Part shown: piece after piece, positions 37,470 through 46,597 of the stretch
Layout: every line of letters starts with the position of its first letter
Position numbering within the stretch: position 1 is the first letter of the stretch
Source of the DNA: Alphaproteobacteria bacterium UBA830
GTDB taxonomy: Bacteria; Pseudomonadota; Alphaproteobacteria; MPNO01; UBA830
DNA: 64,000 nt
Reading direction: 5' to 3'
NCBI GenBank assembly: GCA_905181725.1
Contig: CAJIYX010000059.1
Coordinates: 50,738 to 114,737, forward strand
Program-made: the position numbers and the translations under genes
Notes under the pieces: generated by a model
Database searches by the model: none
Told to the model about the DNA's origin: nothing
Seen by the model: the letters and a program-made list of their open reading frames with translations, nothing else

Positions 37470-38387
37470 CTATTTTTCCGGCCGTGCCTTGTCGCCGGTT
37501 GCCCGCTCTTCCGTCTCCAGCGCGTCTGCAAGCCGCGTCGCCCCACTTCCGGGCCGCAGCGGTTTTTGCTGTGTCTCGTGCGGGGCCCAGCCTGTCATCC
37601 AGATGATCTGGAATGTTGCGGGGATCCGGCCGTCTTCGTCGGCATAGAGTTCCTGATACCGCGCAGCGGCGGCGAACAGTGTGTCGCGGCGCAGCCCGGC
37701 ACGGCTGCGCGCGGCGACGGCATTGGATTCGCCCATGCCGCGCAGCTCGCGCATCAGTGCGAACATATCTGAATAGGTGACGGTGATGGTGTCGGTATCG
37801 ATGACCGGCAGCGCAAACCCCGCGCGCTGAAGCAGGGCGCCGGCATCCGCCACATCGGCGACGGGGGATGTGTGCGGGCTGGTGCCGCCGGTGGTTTCCG
37901 CCTCGGCCTCCAGAAAGGCGCGGCGCAATTCGATCAGCGTGTCGCCGCCGAGCATCGCCGCAAGGAACAGACCGTCGGGTTTCAGGGCCCGTCGGATCTG
38001 GACCAGCGCGCCGGGCAGGTCGTTGACCCAGTGCAACGACAGGGTCGAGGCGATCAGGTCGAACGCGTTTTCGGCAAAGGGCAGAAACTCTTCGTCTGCC
38101 GAGACGTGAAGGCCGCCCGCCATCCGGTTCAGCAACCGGTCGGACAGATCGGCGGTCACCATGGTTTCGGGGTTTGGGTCGAACGTGGTTGTACCGTGCC
38201 CGCCGCCGAGATCGAGCGCGATCGCGAAATCGCGTTTGACGTCGCGGAGCCGGTCGGTGAGCTGATCGGCAATTTCGCGGTGCAGAAAATCATGATCGGT
38301 GAATGTCGCCGCTGCCCGGTCGCGATGGCGGCGCACCGTCTTGCGGTCAAACAGGATGATCTCGTCGGAAGTGGTGCGAACAGGCAT
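37470..38387 (-). CDS. SAM-dependent methyltransferase, NDUFAF5/BioC-like
   Basis: The 305-residue protein starts at ATG 38387 (MPVRTTSDEIILFDRKTVRR). It has SAM-binding motif I ALDLGGGHGTTT, the acidic residue of motif II in MVTADLSD, and ASTLSLHWVNDLPGALVQIR. The N-terminal FDRKTVRRHRDRAAATF and the position next to comF match the alphaproteobacterial relatives of human NDUFAF5 (a complex I assembly hydroxylase) and BioC (malonyl-ACP methyltransferase). Which reaction it performs is unclear. The last ~25 residues are Ala/Arg/Glu-rich. It is divergent from comF. Confidence 0.85.
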   Translation of the reverse strand: MPVRTTSDEIILFDRKTVRRHRDRAAATFTDHDFLHREIADQLTDRLRDVKRDFAIALDLGGGHGTTTFDPNPETMVTADLSDRLLNRMAGGLHVSADEEFLPFAENAFDLIASTLSLHWVNDLPGALVQIRRALKPDGLFLAAMLGGDTLIELRRAFLEAEAETTGGTSPHTSPVADVADAGALLQRAGFALPVIDTDTITVTYSDMFALMRELRGMGESNAVAARSRAGLRRDTLFAAAARYQELYADEDGRIPATFQIIWMTGWAPHETQQKPLRPGSGATRLADALETEERATGDKARPEK

Positions 38388-38464
38388 GGCGCGAACATAA
38401 GCCGCTTTGTTTCGGCCAGATACCCCGCGTTTCGGCCTGTCACCCCGCGTGCTAACGTTTCGCC

Positions 38465-39232
38465 ATGGTTTTACCGGCTGTCCTTTCAGACGTCGTCCCC
38501 GCTGCGATCCGGGGCACCGTGCGCCGGGTTGTCGATATCGTCCTGCCGCCGCGCTGTCTTGGCTGTGGCGAACTGGTCGGCGATCCCGGTGCGGTGTGCC
38601 CAACCTGCTGGGGTGGGATCGATTTTATCGCACCGCCCATGTGCCGATGTTGGGGGTTGCCGTTCGATTTTGACGAAGGCGACCATGCCGTCTGCGGCGA
38701 TTGCGCCCGCCGCCAGCCGCTGTTTGGCCGCGCCCGGTCGGCGATGATCTACAACGATGGCAGCCGCCGTCTGGTGCTGGCTTTCAAGCATGCCGACCGG
38801 ATAGACGCCGCGCCGGCCTGGGGCGAGTGGCTGGCGCGTGCCCGGGCCTATCTGCTGGCCGACGCGGATTTTCTGGTGCCGGTACCGCTCCACCACCACC
38901 GGCTGATTTCCCGGCGCTACAATCAGGCGGCGCTGATGGCACAGGCGCTGGGCCGGACATCGGGGCTGCCTGTCGTCGTCGATGCGCTGCGGCGTGTCCG
39001 CGCCACGCCGAGCCAGGGCCGGATGAACCGGTCCCAGCGCGAACGCAATGTGGCGGGGGCATTTGCCGTGCGCGCCAGCCGGCAGGAAAGCATCCGGGAC
39101 GCGCGGATTGCCCTCGTGGATGATGTGATAACCACCGGCGCCACGCTGACGGCCTGTATCCGGCCATTGCTGCATGCGGGTGCGGTAAATGTGGATGTGC
39201 TGACGCTCGCACGGGTAACCCGAACCGGGTAA
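38465..39232 (+). CDS. ComF family phosphoribosyltransferase-like protein
   Basis: The 255-residue protein has an N-terminal cysteine cluster for zinc (PPRCLGCGELVGDPGAVCPT, then CRCWGLP and CGDCARRQP). A PRTase-type domain follows, with PVPLHHHRLISRRYNQAAL and the PRPP loop IALVDDVITTGATLTAC. ComF proteins are tied to DNA uptake in naturally competent bacteria, but most alphaproteobacterial copies have no known role. The gene is the first of the comF/grxC/nitrilase block, here interrupted by a DMT permease and a GAF protein. Confidence 0.92.
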   Translation: MVLPAVLSDVVPAAIRGTVRRVVDIVLPPRCLGCGELVGDPGAVCPTCWGGIDFIAPPMCRCWGLPFDFDEGDHAVCGDCARRQPLFGRARSAMIYNDGSRRLVLAFKHADRIDAAPAWGEWLARARAYLLADADFLVPVPLHHHRLISRRYNQAALMAQALGRTSGLPVVVDALRRVRATPSQGRMNRSQRERNVAGAFAVRASRQESIRDARIALVDDVITTGATLTACIRPLLHAGAVNVDVLTLARVTRTG

Positions 39233-39297
39233 ACCGTCGGTTCTAAATTTGTTTCCATCTTTGTTGCCAACTTTGTTTCTGACGGGGAAATCGAAGA

Positions 39298-40164
39298 ATG
39301 CCGATTGAAGCCTGGGCCTTTGCCCTCGGCTCCGCATCGCTGTTCGGACTAGGGCTGGTGGTCACCCAGTTTGGCCTGCGCGACATGACGCCCGCGCTGG
39401 GCGCGACGTTCAGCATGCCGATGGCGGCACTGGTGTTCTGGTCCAGCGCGCCGTTTCTTGCCGATTTCAGCGGGTGGGACGGGGACGCCGTGCTGCTATT
39501 CGCGGTTGTCGGTGTTTTCTTTCCCGGCATGATTACGCTGCTGACGTTCGAGGCCAACCGGATCATGGGACCTTATGTGTCGGGGGCCATCGGTAACCTC
39601 GCACCGTTATTTGCCGTTGTTGCGGCACTGGTCGTCCTCGGTGAAGCGTTGGACATCCTGCAATGGCTTGCGGTTGTGGCGATCCTGGGCGGGGTCACCA
39701 GCATGTCGTTCCGCCGACAATGGGAGGGCGGTTCCTGGCGGCGCTGGGTCATTGCACTGCCATTGGGGGCGGCATTGTGTCGGGGGCTCGGGCCGCCCGC
39801 GCTGAAAATAGGTCTCGGCTGGTGGCCGAACCCGTTCGTTGCGGTGCTGATCTGCTACGCGATGTCGGCATCGGTCGCGATTGCCGTCGGCCTGTGGCGG
39901 ACGCGGGGGACAAGGCGCATCGTCACCCGGAGGGGCGTCCTCGCCTTTGCCGGTGTCGGCTTGTGCAATGGGTTTGCGGTGATGTTCTGGGTGCAGTCGC
40001 TGTCGCTCGGTCCGGTCTCGCTCACGTCGCCGGTGGTCGCGTGCTATCCGGTCTTTACGCTGGTCTTCGGCGCGATACTGTTGCGACGGACAAAGATCGA
40101 TCGAAATCAGGGTCTCGGCGTTTTGTTGACCGTGGTGGGCGTGGTTCTGCTCACAGCCGTATAA
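39298..40164 (+). CDS. EamA/DMT-family transporter
   Basis: The 288-residue hydrophobic protein has about ten predicted membrane helices in two EamA repeats. The first ends near ALVVLGEALDILQWLAVVAI, the second near ILLRRTKIDRNQGLGVLLTV, both typical EamA endings. DMT carriers export amino acids, metabolites or drugs; nothing here points to a substrate. GGGGAAAT precedes the ATG at 39298. With the GAF gene it sits between comF and grxC, which are usually adjacent, so the pair looks like an insertion into that block. Confidence 0.85.
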   Translation: MPIEAWAFALGSASLFGLGLVVTQFGLRDMTPALGATFSMPMAALVFWSSAPFLADFSGWDGDAVLLFAVVGVFFPGMITLLTFEANRIMGPYVSGAIGNLAPLFAVVAALVVLGEALDILQWLAVVAILGGVTSMSFRRQWEGGSWRRWVIALPLGAALCRGLGPPALKIGLGWWPNPFVAVLICYAMSASVAIAVGLWRTRGTRRIVTRRGVLAFAGVGLCNGFAVMFWVQSLSLGPVSLTSPVVACYPVFTLVFGAILLRRTKIDRNQGLGVLLTVVGVVLLTAV

Positions 40165-40188
40165 GCTCCGTGGCTGTCCGTCGCTGAT

Positions 40189-40713
40189 CTATTCGGCGGC
40201 GATCGGCGTATCGTTTTCGACCAACACACGTTTGCGCATCTCGAGAATATCGACGGTCGCCGTCGCGAAATCGATCAGGTTGTTGCGCTCGAACCCATGA
40301 AAATTGTCCCGCGGCTTCGTGTCGATGATACAGAACGTGCCGAGCCGGAAGTTGTCCGGTGAAACGAGCGGCGCGCCGGCGTAAAAACGGATGCCGAGTT
40401 CGCCGGTGACCAGCGGGTTGTCCTTGAACCTGTCGTAGAGCGTGGCGTCAAGCACGATCAGCGGTTCCGGTTCCAGGATGGCATAGGTGCAGAATGCCTG
40501 ATCCCGGGGGGTCTGATCGGCATCCAGCCCATGCGAAGATTTGAACCATTGCCGGTCCTTGTCGACCAGCGAGACCAGCGCGATGGGCACACCGAACAGG
40601 CGGGCGGCAAGCCGGGTCATCGCATCGAAAGATTCTTCTTCGGGAGTGTCGAGGACTTTGAACGAGTGAAGGTCTTCGATTCTGGCGGCGTCATTGTCCG
40701 GTATAGGGATCAT
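40189..40713 (-). CDS. Stand-alone GAF domain protein
   Basis: From ATG 40713 (MIPIPDNDAARI) the 174-residue protein is almost wholly one GAF domain. It has the signature VLDTPEEESFDAMTRLAARL, then IALVSLVDKDRQWFKSSHGL, RDQAFCTYAI and FYAGAPLVSPD with LGTFCIID. In many bacteria this type is the sensor part of diguanylate cyclases or histidine kinases, but no output domain is present. It may bind a small ligand or chromophore and act through a partner. It is on the minus strand, divergent from grxC. Confidence 0.8.
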   Translation of the reverse strand: MIPIPDNDAARIEDLHSFKVLDTPEEESFDAMTRLAARLFGVPIALVSLVDKDRQWFKSSHGLDADQTPRDQAFCTYAILEPEPLIVLDATLYDRFKDNPLVTGELGIRFYAGAPLVSPDNFRLGTFCIIDTKPRDNFHGFERNNLIDFATATVDILEMRKRVLVENDTPIAAE

Positions 40714-40878
40714 GATATGCAGGCCCTTGAACATGCGGTTAGCCGTATCGTAGCGGCAATAGATTAATTAATGATTTGGGGTATCCAATCTCCTTCATGT
40801 GTTGCAAAAGAGCTGACAAATCGGGCAGCACCCCACATATTACGCGCAGTACAAGTTTCCAACCGAAGGATCGCCGCC

Positions 40879-41139
40879 GTGGCACAAGTCGAAATCTACT
40901 CCAGCATGTTTTGTCCGTTCTGCAGCCGCGCGAAGCATCTCCTGTCCCAGAAGGGTGTCGAATTCATCGAGATCGATGTCGATACCAGCCCCGGCCGGCG
41001 TAACGAGATGCTTCAGCGTGCCAATGGGCAGCACACCGTGCCCCAGATCTTTATCGATGATGCTCATGTTGGCGGTTCCGACGATCTCGCGACCCTTGAC
41101 CGTGCCGGAAAGCTGGACGGGATGCTCGGTCTCGGCTGA
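40879..41139 (+). CDS. grxC: Glutaredoxin 3
   Basis: The 86-residue dithiol glutaredoxin starts at GTG 40879 (AQVEIYSSMFCPFC), with AAGGA nine bases upstream. The CPFC active site, the TVPQIFID cis-Pro loop and the GGSDDLATLDRAGKLDGML glutathione-binding helix are all present. It reduces disulfides and mixed glutathione disulfides with glutathione. CPFC is a less common variant of CPYC. The stop overlaps the start of the following nitrilase gene (TGATG), so they are coupled. An in-frame ATG at 40771 is unlikely. Confidence 0.93.
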   Translation: MAQVEIYSSMFCPFCSRAKHLLSQKGVEFIEIDVDTSPGRRNEMLQRANGQHTVPQIFIDDAHVGGSDDLATLDRAGKLDGMLGLG

Positions 41140-42056
41140 TGACGGGGGGGTCTGAAACCCGCTCCCCTCCGCCCGGAATACCCGCGCCCGGCACACCTGC
41201 ACCTGATACAAGCTCCGTGTTTCGTCTGGCTTGTGTACAGGTGAATGCCGGGAATGAAATTGCCCCCAACGTGGAAATTGCCGCCGGGCTGATCCGCGAG
41301 GCTGCCGGTCAGGGCGCAGACTTTATCTCTCTGCCCGAATGTGTGGCCTTGCTTGAACCGGATCGCGAGGCCCTTTTTCGCAAATCCGCGGCGGAAGCGG
41401 ATCATCCGGCGTTGAAGGCGTTCCGGGTCCTTGCCCGGGAGCTCGGTGTTTGGCTTCATGTCGGATCGCTTGCCGTCCTGTCGGCAGACGGGCGGATCGC
41501 CAACCGGACGTTCCTGATCGACCCCGCCGGTGACGTGACAGCCAGATACGATAAGATTCACATGTTCGACGTCGACCTGGCGGACGGGGAATCGTACCGC
41601 GAATCGAACACCTATCAGCCCGGATCGCAGGCGGTGATCGCCGACCTGCCCTGGGGGCGTGCCGGGCTGACGATCTGCTATGACGTGCGCTTTCCCGCGC
41701 TCTACACGCATCTGGCCGAGGCGGGTGCGTCGTTTATCGGCGTGCCGTCGGCCTTTACCCGCAAGACCGGCCGCGTGCACTGGCATGTCTTGCTGCGGGC
41801 GCGGGCGATTGAAACCGGGTGCTGGATTTTTGCCGCCGCGCAATGCGGCGATCATGCCGCCGGGCGTCAGACCTATGGCCACTCGCTGATCGTCGACCCA
41901 TGGGGCAAGATTGTCGCCGAGGCTGGTGAAGAGCCCGGCATCATCATCGCGGATATCGATCCGACACGTGTCGCGGAAGCGCGCCAGGCAGTACCGTCCC
42001 TCACGAATAGGCGGCCCTACCGGCCTGCCGGTGACGTCAAGCGGGCAGCGGAATAG
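41139..42056 (+). CDS. Carbon-nitrogen hydrolase (nitrilase superfamily, Nit-type)
   Basis: The 305-residue protein has the Glu-Lys-Cys triad: Glu in FISLPECVALLE, Lys in RYDKIHMFDVDL, and Cys in LTICYDVRFPALYTHL. These segments match the Nit1/Nit2 branch, which hydrolyses deaminated glutathione or omega-amides. Being coupled to grxC supports a link with glutathione repair, as is common in alphaproteobacteria. The first ~25 residues are Pro-rich and unlike the family, so the true start may be later. Its 3' end overlaps the convergent methyltransferase gene by 20 bases. Confidence 0.88.
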   Translation: MTGGSETRSPPPGIPAPGTPAPDTSSVFRLACVQVNAGNEIAPNVEIAAGLIREAAGQGADFISLPECVALLEPDREALFRKSAAEADHPALKAFRVLARELGVWLHVGSLAVLSADGRIANRTFLIDPAGDVTARYDKIHMFDVDLADGESYRESNTYQPGSQAVIADLPWGRAGLTICYDVRFPALYTHLAEAGASFIGVPSAFTRKTGRVHWHVLLRARAIETGCWIFAAAQCGDHAAGRQTYGHSLIVDPWGKIVAEAGEEPGIIIADIDPTRVAEARQAVPSLTNRRPYRPAGDVKRAAE

Positions 42057-42588
42057 CGGGAATTTCTTTGGCTGTTTTGATCGCGGCAATGCGCTGGACG
42101 ACCGCCGGGGCGGGCGTATTGATCCGCCCTGCTTCATAGGCGACCACGGACAGTTTCCCGGCAACCGCCTCCAGCAATTCGCCGTCGCGCAGCAGAAATT
42201 CCGGATTGCGCGGTCGGCCGAGTTGTTCATTGCCGATCGCAAAGGTCTCATAGATCAGCACCCCGTCGGGGTTCAGGCTGTCGATCAGGACCGGGAAGAG
42301 CGGGCGGTGCAGGTAGTTGGTCACGACGATTCCGTCGAATGTCCGGCCGGGCAGGGGCCAGGGATTGTCGCCCTCCAGATCGGCCTCCACAATCTCTATA
42401 CCGGTGCGCGGGATCAGGCGCGATGTGTCCCGGTCGATGGCAGTGACCTGGTATCCCGCTGCCGCCAGAAAATGAGTATGACGGCCCGTGCCGCAGGCGA
42501 TATCGAGCACAATCCCACCCGGCGGTATCAGCGCCGCACAGCGTTCGACCCAGGGCGACTGTGGTGGCAGGGTAGGCGTGGTTGTCAT
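42037..42588 (-). CDS. Class I SAM-dependent methyltransferase (TehB-like)
   Basis: The 183-residue protein starts at ATG 42588 (MTTTPTLPPQ). It carries SAM motif I IVLDIACGTGRHTHFLAAAG, motif II VTAIDRD and the later GIVVTNYLHRPLFPVL. It resembles small TehB-like methyltransferases that act on metalloids or thiols; the substrate is not known. It converges on and overlaps the nitrilase gene, and is divergent from the DUF1178 gene. This breaks the usual nitrilase-DUF1178 adjacency. Confidence 0.8.
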   Translation of the reverse strand: MTTTPTLPPQSPWVERCAALIPPGGIVLDIACGTGRHTHFLAAAGYQVTAIDRDTSRLIPRTGIEIVEADLEGDNPWPLPGRTFDGIVVTNYLHRPLFPVLIDSLNPDGVLIYETFAIGNEQLGRPRNPEFLLRDGELLEAVAGKLSVVAYEAGRINTPAPAVVQRIAAIKTAKEIPAIPLPA

Positions 42589-42664
42589 GGATTTTGATAA
42601 CTCATTGTAATATTTGTTAAAAATAGGCCTTGGCAAACGCCGAATCTACCTTAATTTCAGGGGC

Positions 42665-43156
42665 ATGATTGTATTCGACGTAAGCTGCAGCAACGAGCAC
42701 GTTTTCGAAGGCTGGTTCAGGGATTCCGACTCGTTCGGTGAACAGGTCGACGCCGGTGCCGTGACCTGCCCGGTCTGCGGCGATACCAAGGTGCAAAAGG
42801 CGATGATGGCGCCTAATGTCGCCGGTATTCGCAAGGGCAAGGACGACGCCCCGCCCATCGGTGCTCCAGATCGCCCCCCGAGCGACGGGCCGAATGCTGC
42901 CCCGAATGCAGCAATGGATACCTCCGACGGTAAATTTGCCGAGTTCGTCGAAGCGCTGCACGAATTCAAAAAGAACGTCGAGGAAAACAGCGACTATGTC
43001 GGGGATACGTTCCCAGAAGAGGCGCGCAAGATCCACTACGGAGAGACCGAGGCGCGGTCGATCTATGGCGAGGCGACGCCGGAAGAGGCCGAGGAACTCG
43101 TCGACGAAGGCGTCGATTTTCAGCGCATCCCCTGGACCGGCAAGTCGGACGCATAA
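42665..43156 (+). CDS. DUF1178 family protein
   Basis: From ATG 42665 the protein has 163 residues and begins MIVFDVSCSNEHVFEGWFRD, a DUF1178 signature. Cys and His residues there, with TCPVCGDTKVQKAMMAPNV, form a probable zinc ribbon. The C-terminal half has the conserved segments RKIHYGETEARSIYGEATPE and FQRIPW. No function is known; the gene is widespread in alphaproteobacteria next to grxC and nitrilase-type genes, as here. An in-frame start at 42614 is less likely. Confidence 0.9.
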   Translation: MIVFDVSCSNEHVFEGWFRDSDSFGEQVDAGAVTCPVCGDTKVQKAMMAPNVAGIRKGKDDAPPIGAPDRPPSDGPNAAPNAAMDTSDGKFAEFVEALHEFKKNVEENSDYVGDTFPEEARKIHYGETEARSIYGEATPEEAEELVDEGVDFQRIPWTGKSDA

Positions 43157-43183
43157 TGTCTCGGGCGTATCGGCAACGGACCA

Positions 43184-44380
43184 TTGCCGTTTAGGATCGG
43201 CAATCGCGACGCGCGCCGGCTCTGGCTCGACGCGCAGGGTCTGGGCACACCACTTGTCGGCGAACCGGACAACCTGGCGATTGTGCGCCGGCTGGGCTTC
43301 GTCCAGCTCGACACCATCCGCGTGGTGTCGCGCGCCCATCACCACATAATCTGGTCGCGTAACCAGCATTACCGGGAGCCGATGCTGAACCGGCTGCTGG
43401 CGGAAGAGCGCGGCGTGTTTGAACATTTCACACATGATGCGTCGGTTCTGCCGATGGAATTCTACTCGATGTGGCAACGTCAGTTCCGCCGGCTCAAGGA
43501 GAAGAGAGAACGCTCAAAGTATTTTTCATCGGTGCCCGGCGCGGACGCGCGCGATGCGATCCGTAAACGCATTGCCGATGAAGGCCCGCTTTCGACCCAT
43601 GCGTTCGACACAAAGGTAGCCGACCGCGGCAAGATGTGGGCGCGCCCGCCGCATAAACTCGCGCTCGATTACATGTGGTATGCGGGTGATCTTGCGACGT
43701 CGCACCGGATCAATTTCAACAAATACTATGACTTGTCCGAACGGGTGATTCCGGCAGATCTCCTGACACAGGACCCTGCTGACGAGACGCAGATCGACTG
43801 GTTATGCGCAGCAGCGCTCGACCGCTTGGGGTTCGCCACGCCGGGCGAGATCCAACGGTTCTGGGAGGCAGTGGGCGCGGCCGAGGTAAAGACATGGATA
43901 GGCCAGGCTACTGGACGGGGGGGCGGCCGGGCAGGACCTTCGGTCATGCCGGTCGAAGTCCAGGCCGCGGATGGATCGTGGAGCAACGCGTTCGCGGCGG
44001 CCGATATCGGCGCACGTCTGGCGCAAACCGATACGCCGACATCGCGGTTGCGGATTTTGAATCCGTTCGACCCGGTTATCCGCGATCGCACCCGTCTGAA
44101 ACGTCTCTTCGGATTTGATTACCGGGTTGAAATGTTCGTTCCCGCGGCAAAGCGCGTGTGGGGATATTATGTGTATCCGTTGCTCGAAGGCGACAGGTTC
44201 GTCGGGCGGATAGAGGTAAAGGGAGACCGGGCCGAAGGCGCGCTGAACGTTCTGGCCTTCTGGCCCGAGCCCGGAGTGAAATGGTCACCGTCCCGGTGGG
44301 ATAAGCTCGACGCCGAGCTTGCGCGCTTTGCGCGTCTGGCCGAGGTTCAAAACGTCATCTGGGCCTGCAACAGGCCCTGA
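43184..44380 (+). CDS. HTH_42 winged-helix DNA glycosylase, AlkX/YcaQ-like
   Basis: The 398-residue protein belongs to the HTH_42 superfamily of glycosylases that excise bulky alkylated bases and unhook interstrand crosslinks. Near residue 42 it reads GFVQLDTIRVVSRAHHHIIW. The Q-L-D there matches the Q-x-D catalytic motif of E. coli YcaQ/AlkX rather than the Q-x-Q of AlkZ. Later family segments are FDPVIRDRTRLKRLFGFDY and GYYVYPLLEGDRFVGRIEVK. The start is a TTG at 43184; no other start fits the family N-terminus. It ends four bases from the convergent ubiG gene. Confidence 0.85.
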   Translation: MPFRIGNRDARRLWLDAQGLGTPLVGEPDNLAIVRRLGFVQLDTIRVVSRAHHHIIWSRNQHYREPMLNRLLAEERGVFEHFTHDASVLPMEFYSMWQRQFRRLKEKRERSKYFSSVPGADARDAIRKRIADEGPLSTHAFDTKVADRGKMWARPPHKLALDYMWYAGDLATSHRINFNKYYDLSERVIPADLLTQDPADETQIDWLCAAALDRLGFATPGEIQRFWEAVGAAEVKTWIGQATGRGGGRAGPSVMPVEVQAADGSWSNAFAAADIGARLAQTDTPTSRLRILNPFDPVIRDRTRLKRLFGFDYRVEMFVPAAKRVWGYYVYPLLEGDRFVGRIEVKGDRAEGALNVLAFWPEPGVKWSPSRWDKLDAELARFARLAEVQNVIWACNRP

Positions 44381-44384
44381 AAGA

Positions 44385-45188
44385 CTATTTAGTCCCAAAC
44401 AGAATGTAGTTCACGGACACGTCGCCGCTGACGCGCCATTCGTCGGTCAGCGGATTGTATGACAGGCCGGAGATATCGGCCACATCGATCCCGTTCCGGC
44501 GAAGGCCGCGGGCCAGTTCAGACGGGCGGACGAATTTTTTCCAGTCATGGGTGCCGCGCGGCAGCCAGCGCATCACGTATTCGGCGCCGACAATGCCGAA
44601 CATGAATGCCTTGGGCGTGCGGTTGAGGGTCGCCAGGGTCATCGCGCCGCCGTCGCGCGCAAGTGCGGCGCAGGAATCGAGGAAAAGATCGACATCGGCG
44701 ACATGTTCAACGACTTCAAGCGACAGGACGATATCGAATATCTCGCCTGCGGCGTGCAGGTCTTCGGCGGTGGTGCAGCGGTAATCGACCTCGACGCCGC
44801 TGCGTGCTGCGTGCGCCTGCGCGGTGCCGATATTCTTTTCCGATGCGTCGATCCCGGTAACCTTGGCGCCCATGCGGGCAAGCGGTTCCGATATCAACCC
44901 GCCACCGCAGCCGACATCCAGCAGTGTCAGGCCTTCGAGTGGTGTCAGCGAGTGCGCATCGCGGTCGAAATGGTCGCATAGCCGGTCCCGGATGTAGCCG
45001 AGCCGGATCGGGTTGAACTTGTGCAGTGGTTTGAACTTGCCCGTGGGATCCCACCACTCGTCCGCCATTGCGGAAAAACGGGCGACTTCGTCGGCGTCGA
45101 TGGTTGTCTGCGCTGTCTGCACGGTCTGCGCCTTTGCTGCGGGTAGCGGTTGCACGAAGGGTACGCGTACTTGCCTGTAAAGGTTCAT
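44385..45188 (-). CDS. ubiG: Ubiquinone biosynthesis O-methyltransferase UbiG
   Basis: The protein has the UbiG hallmarks [33 protein letters not shown], the SAM motif [20 protein letters not shown] and [16 protein letters not shown]. UbiG performs both O-methylations of ubiquinone synthesis and binds membranes. At 267 residues it is slightly long because of an N-terminal tail before the conserved start; translation could begin later than ATG 45188. It is divergent from lysC, the usual alphaproteobacterial layout. Confidence 0.95.
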   Translation of the reverse strand: MNLYRQVRVPFVQPLPAAKAQTVQTAQTTIDADEVARFSAMADEWWDPTGKFKPLHKFNPIRLGYIRDRLCDHFDRDAHSLTPLEGLTLLDVGCGGGLISEPLARMGAKVTGIDASEKNIGTAQAHAARSGVEVDYRCTTAEDLHAAGEIFDIVLSLEVVEHVADVDLFLDSCAALARDGGAMTLATLNRTPKAFMFGIVGAEYVMRWLPRGTHDWKKFVRPSELARGLRRNGIDVADISGLSYNPLTDEWRVSGDVSVNYILFGTK

Positions 45189-45361
45189 CCGAGTATGTAT
45201 GCGCCCGCGCTGCGGGGGGCAAGCGAGTCCCTTTTAGGTATTTCATCCGAATGCCTTGAAATTGCCCCACATTACGCTCACTGGCCGGCTGATCGAAACA
45301 TTGGACGGGGCGTTGACCGGGACTGGGCGAAAGCGGCGCGGTAGCTGTTTGAGGAGCCGTA

Positions 45362-46582
45362 ATGGCGCGTATCGTGCAAAAATTCGGCGGCACGTCAGTG
45401 GCCGATATCGACCGCATCAAGGCGGCGGCGCAGCGCGTCAAACGTGCTGTCGACGCGGGCGATGAAGTTGCCGTGGTGGTCTCCGCCATGTCGGGGACGA
45501 CCAACCAGTTGGTCGAGTGGACCCGCGCGGTATCGCCCATGCACGACGCGCGGGAATACGATGTCGTGGTGTCCGCAGGTGAGCAGGTCACTGTCGGTCT
45601 GATGGCGATGGCGTTGCAGGATATCGGCGTCGATGCGCGATCCTGGCTGGGCTGGCAGATTCCGATGGAGACGGATGATATGCACGGCCGCGCCCGCATT
45701 CTGGATGTCAAAGCCGACGAGATCGTGCGCCGGTTCGGTCTCGGACAGGTTGCCGTCATGGCAGGCTTTCAGGGTATCGCATCGGATAATCGTATTACGA
45801 CGCTTGGCCGGGGCGGCTCCGATACATCGGCCGTCGCACTTGCCGCGGCGATCAATGCTGACAGATGTGATATCTATACCGATGTGGACGGCATCTATAC
45901 CAGCGATCCGCGCATCGTTACCCGGGCGCGAAAGCTCGACAAGATCACGTATGAGGAAATGCTGGAAATGGCGTCGCTGGGCGCCAAGGTGCTCCAGACC
46001 AGGTCGGTCGAGCTTGCCATGAACCACAGGGTCCGCCTGCAGGTGCTGTCCAGTTTTGAGGACGCCCCCGGAACTCTGGTTGTCGATGAGGAAGAAATCG
46101 TGGAACAGGAAATCGTCAGCGGTATCGCGCATAGCGGAAACGAAGCGAAGATCACACTGGTACGGGTGCCGGATAATCCCGGTATTGCCGCCGCTATTTT
46201 CGGGCCGCTCTCCGAGGCGAGCATTATCGTCGACATGATCGTCCAGAATGTCTCCGAAGACGGCAACGCCACCGATCTGACCTTCACGGTGCCGAAGGAC
46301 GATCTGGCGCGGACCATGGAGGTTCTCGAAGCGGCTCAGGATCGCCTCGGCTTTGAGCGCGTGGTCGGGGATCCTGATGTCGTAAAGATTTCGGTGGTCG
46401 GTGTCGGCATGCGCAGCCATGCGGGTGTCGCCATGCGCATGTTCCAGGCGCTGGCCGATAAGGGAATCAACATCCAGGTCATTTCGACCTCGGAAATAAA
46501 AATCAGCGTCCTCGTATCGGACGCCTATACCGAACTGGCCCTGCGCTCCCTGCATACGGCGTACGGGCTGGACGCTGTTTAG
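45362..46582 (+). CDS. lysC: Aspartate kinase
   Basis: The 406-residue protein has the kinase signature RIVQKFGGTSVADIDRI, the ATP-site segment TTLGRGGSDTSAVALAAAIN and two C-terminal ACT domains (about residues 265-400; VRVPDNPGIAAAIFGPLSEA begins the first). It phosphorylates aspartate, the entry to lysine, threonine, methionine and diaminopimelate synthesis, and the ACT domains predict feedback control. GGAG lies just before the ATG. It leads the lysC/NMO/ptsP run of tightly spaced genes. Confidence 0.96.
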   Translation: MARIVQKFGGTSVADIDRIKAAAQRVKRAVDAGDEVAVVVSAMSGTTNQLVEWTRAVSPMHDAREYDVVVSAGEQVTVGLMAMALQDIGVDARSWLGWQIPMETDDMHGRARILDVKADEIVRRFGLGQVAVMAGFQGIASDNRITTLGRGGSDTSAVALAAAINADRCDIYTDVDGIYTSDPRIVTRARKLDKITYEEMLEMASLGAKVLQTRSVELAMNHRVRLQVLSSFEDAPGTLVVDEEEIVEQEIVSGIAHSGNEAKITLVRVPDNPGIAAAIFGPLSEASIIVDMIVQNVSEDGNATDLTFTVPKDDLARTMEVLEAAQDRLGFERVVGDPDVVKISVVGVGMRSHAGVAMRMFQALADKGINIQVISTSEIKISVLVSDAYTELALRSLHTAYGLDAV

Positions 46583-46597
46583 AAACGGACAAGAATA

